Notes under the pieces: generated by a model | Database searches by the model: none | Told to the model about the DNA's origin: nothing | Seen by the model: only the letters and a program-made list of their open reading frames with translations | Source of the DNA: an uncultured Acidimicrobiaceae bacterium | Lineage (GTDB): Bacteria > Actinomycetota > Acidimicrobiia > Acidimicrobiales > RAAP-2 | Reading direction: 5' to 3' | DNA: 6,316 bases | Assembly (NCBI GenBank): GCA_937975915.1 | Contig: CALJTY010000023.1 | Span: forward strand, 1 to 6,316 | Part shown: positions 5,017 to 6,316 of the stretch, piece by piece | Layout: each line of letters starts with the position of its first letter | How positions within the stretch are numbered: the first letter of the stretch is position 1 | Made by a program: the position numbers and the translations under genes

Positions 5017-6316
5017 GCTGGCTGTGTCTCCGATTTCAAATCGCCGAGCAAGAGCTCATAGGCCCTTTCCGGAATTGCATCGGCTAGTCGCACAAGAGCG
5101 CGGTAGCCAAGTTCGCTTGGACCCTTCTGGTCGTTGCGCATCAAGTTGGCCATGATGTCGAGCAGCTGTGTCATGAGTGGTTCGACTCGTAGGCCAAGTC
5201 CGACACAAGCACTAAGTATTCGTGGCTCAGAAATAATGCGAACAAATGCTCGAGCAACCTTGTAATAGTCAGCGTACGCAGCGTCGAGTCGCTCGTCATA
5301 GAGACGCAGCGCTGATGCATCGTTCGAGCTAAGAGCTTCGCCAACAACACCAGCAGCGAGACGTCCGGTTTCGTATCCGTAGGCAATGCCTTCACCGTTG
5401 AATGGGTTCACAGTTCCTGCAGCGTCACCAATGGTCAGAGTGTTGCTACCAAAGTGTGGCCCAATTGCGAGACCCATTGGGAGTCGACCACCAGTAGCGG
5501 GGCCGCAACATGATTCATCATTAAGTCCCCACGCGTCTGCAGTTTGGGCAACAAAGTATTCCTGCAACTTGGTGGTGTTAACACCCTTCCAAGCACCACC
5601 GGTGGAAAGAAGTCCAACTCCAACATTTACTCGTCCGTCCCCAAGTGGGAAAATCCAACCGTATCCAGGAACAACATTCCCATTGGGGTCTCGAATGTCT
5701 AGGTGCGAATCAATCCATGGCTCGTCGTGTCGGTCACTGGTGTAATAACCACGTAGCGCCATACCCATTGGCCACTCTTTGTTACGAATCGTCCCAAGTT
5801 CACGACCAATGCGTGAGTTCTGCCCGTCACCTACAACTACGTATTGACCTCGAATTTCTGCAGTAGTTCCAGAGTCCTTGTCTTTTACAACAACACCCTT
5901 TGCACCGCGAAGACCACCGGTTGTTGATTCAGATGGTTCAAGTAGCGAAAGTGCTTCAACACCATTTAGAAGAACTGCTCCATGCTGTTGTGCTTGCTCT
6001 GCGACTAACCCATCAAGGTTGAACCTAGTAATTGTGTAGCCGTAGTTTGGGAACACTGGATGCGTTGGCCAGTTCATCTCGAGTGAAGCGCCAAACCCGA
6101 AAGCACGAAGTCCGTTGTATTTGTGACCGTTCTTTGCTACTTCAGGTTCAAGGCCCATTTCGATAAGTTGATGCACTGATCTTGGTGTGAGACCGTCCCC
6201 ACATGTCTTTTCACGGGGGAAGTTCTTCTTCTCAATGAGACATACTGACCAGCCAGCTTCAGCGAGCCAGTATGCACACGATGACCCACTTGGGCCACCA
6301 CCGACGATTACGACAT
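5013..6316 (-). CDS. Geranylgeranyl-reductase-family FAD oxidoreductase, MenJ-like (first codons outside window)
   Basis: Members of this flavoprotein family saturate isoprenoid double bonds. The closest I recall is mycobacterial MenJ, which reduces one isoprene unit of menaquinone at the membrane. The frame is open to the right edge and gives 433 residues ending at 5013. Numbered from the codon at 6314, it shows the FAD Rossmann motif GGGPSG (5-10), ribose-binding Glu28 in LIEKK, TCGDGLTPRSV (37-47), VGDGQNSRIGREL (161-173), GYGWIFPLGDGRVNVGVG (217-234) and the second FAD motif GDAAGTVNPFNGEGI (296-310). Only a few residues can be missing, since the first visible strand VVIVGGG is nearly at the N-terminus of such proteins. 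A GTG at 6176 is internal, because starting there removes the FAD motif. It overlaps efeU by ATGA and is read first. Other possible roles are reduction of carotenoid, tocopherol-like or lipid prenyl chains. The family call is firm; the substrate is inference. Confidence 0.92.
   Translation of the reverse strand, partial: VVIVGGGPSGSSCAYWLAEAGWSVCLIEKKNFPREKTCGDGLTPRSVHQLIEMGLEPEVAKNGHKYNGLRAFGFGASLEMNWPTHPVFPNYGYTITRFNLDGLVAEQAQQHGAVLLNGVEALSLLEPSESTTGGLRGAKGVVVKDKDSGTTAEIRGQYVVVGDGQNSRIGRELGTIRNKEWPMGMALRGYYTSDRHDEPWIDSHLDIRDPNGNVVPGYGWIFPLGDGRVNVGVGLLSTGGAWKGVNTTKLQEYFVAQTADAWGLNDESCCGPATGGRLPMGLAIGPHFGSNTLTIGDAAGTVNPFNGEGIAYGYETGRLAAGVVGEALSSNDASALRLYDERLDAAYADYYKVARAFVRIISEPRILSACVGLGLRVEPLMTQLLDIMANLMRNDQKGPSELGYRALVRLADAIPERAYELLLGDLKSETQPA

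Noticed and set aside
5386..5745. 119-residue open frame on the plus strand inside the flavoprotein gene
   Set aside because: It is proline-rich and antisense to conserved FAD-binding segments, so it is a shadow of the real gene.
6174..6176. GTG at 6176 as the start of the flavoprotein
   Set aside because: The frame stays open to the window edge and encodes the FAD motif GGGPSG and the TCGDGLTP segment upstream, so this codon is internal.
1..6316. Rex operator of the form TTGTG-n8-CACAA
   Set aside because: By eye I found no convincing inverted repeat of this type. The most likely site, before rex, is outside the window.

Overview
The window looks like a chromosomal segment from an actinobacterium of moderate GC content, judged by eye at a little under 50 percent. 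The evidence is the rex-hem gene order, a Rex repressor and MenJ-like reductase of the kind found in actinobacteria, GTG starts, a likely leaderless promoter, and a membrane protein with a poly-threonine linker like those common in Acidimicrobiia. A freshwater or marine Acidimicrobiia-type organism is my best guess. Another streamlined actinobacterial lineage is possible, and nothing here fixes the taxon. I see no mobile element, CRISPR array or RNA gene.

Plus strand, 2-3050: the C-terminal two thirds of the NADH-sensing repressor Rex (cut by the left edge), then hemC with a 1-nt gap, hemD with a 3-nt gap, and hemB after a 45-nt gap that seems to hold its own promoter. HemB makes porphobilinogen from two 5-aminolevulinates. 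HemC joins four porphobilinogens into hydroxymethylbilane, and HemD closes the ring to uroporphyrinogen III. These are three consecutive steps of tetrapyrrole synthesis. hemA, which commonly lies between rex and hemC in actinobacteria, is not there.

Plus strand, 3069-4166: an unrecognised single-pass membrane protein with a cytoplasmic, possibly PH-like N-terminal domain and a two-cysteine extracytoplasmic domain. Its 3' end overlaps that of the next gene by 20 bp, tail to tail, and a weak intrinsic terminator sits at the junction.

Minus strand, 6316-4147: a geranylgeranyl-reductase-family flavoprotein resembling the menaquinone reductase MenJ (its first few codons lie past the right edge), coupled by an ATGA overlap to an FTR1/EfeU-type iron permease. 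The usual partners EfeO and EfeB are not in the window.

Taken together, the window gathers redox sensing (Rex), heme synthesis, iron import and quinone side-chain reduction. Every annotated enzyme belongs to a known family, so I do not claim a wholly new system. The least explained parts are the 365-residue membrane protein and the pairing of a MenJ-like reductase with an orphan iron permease.
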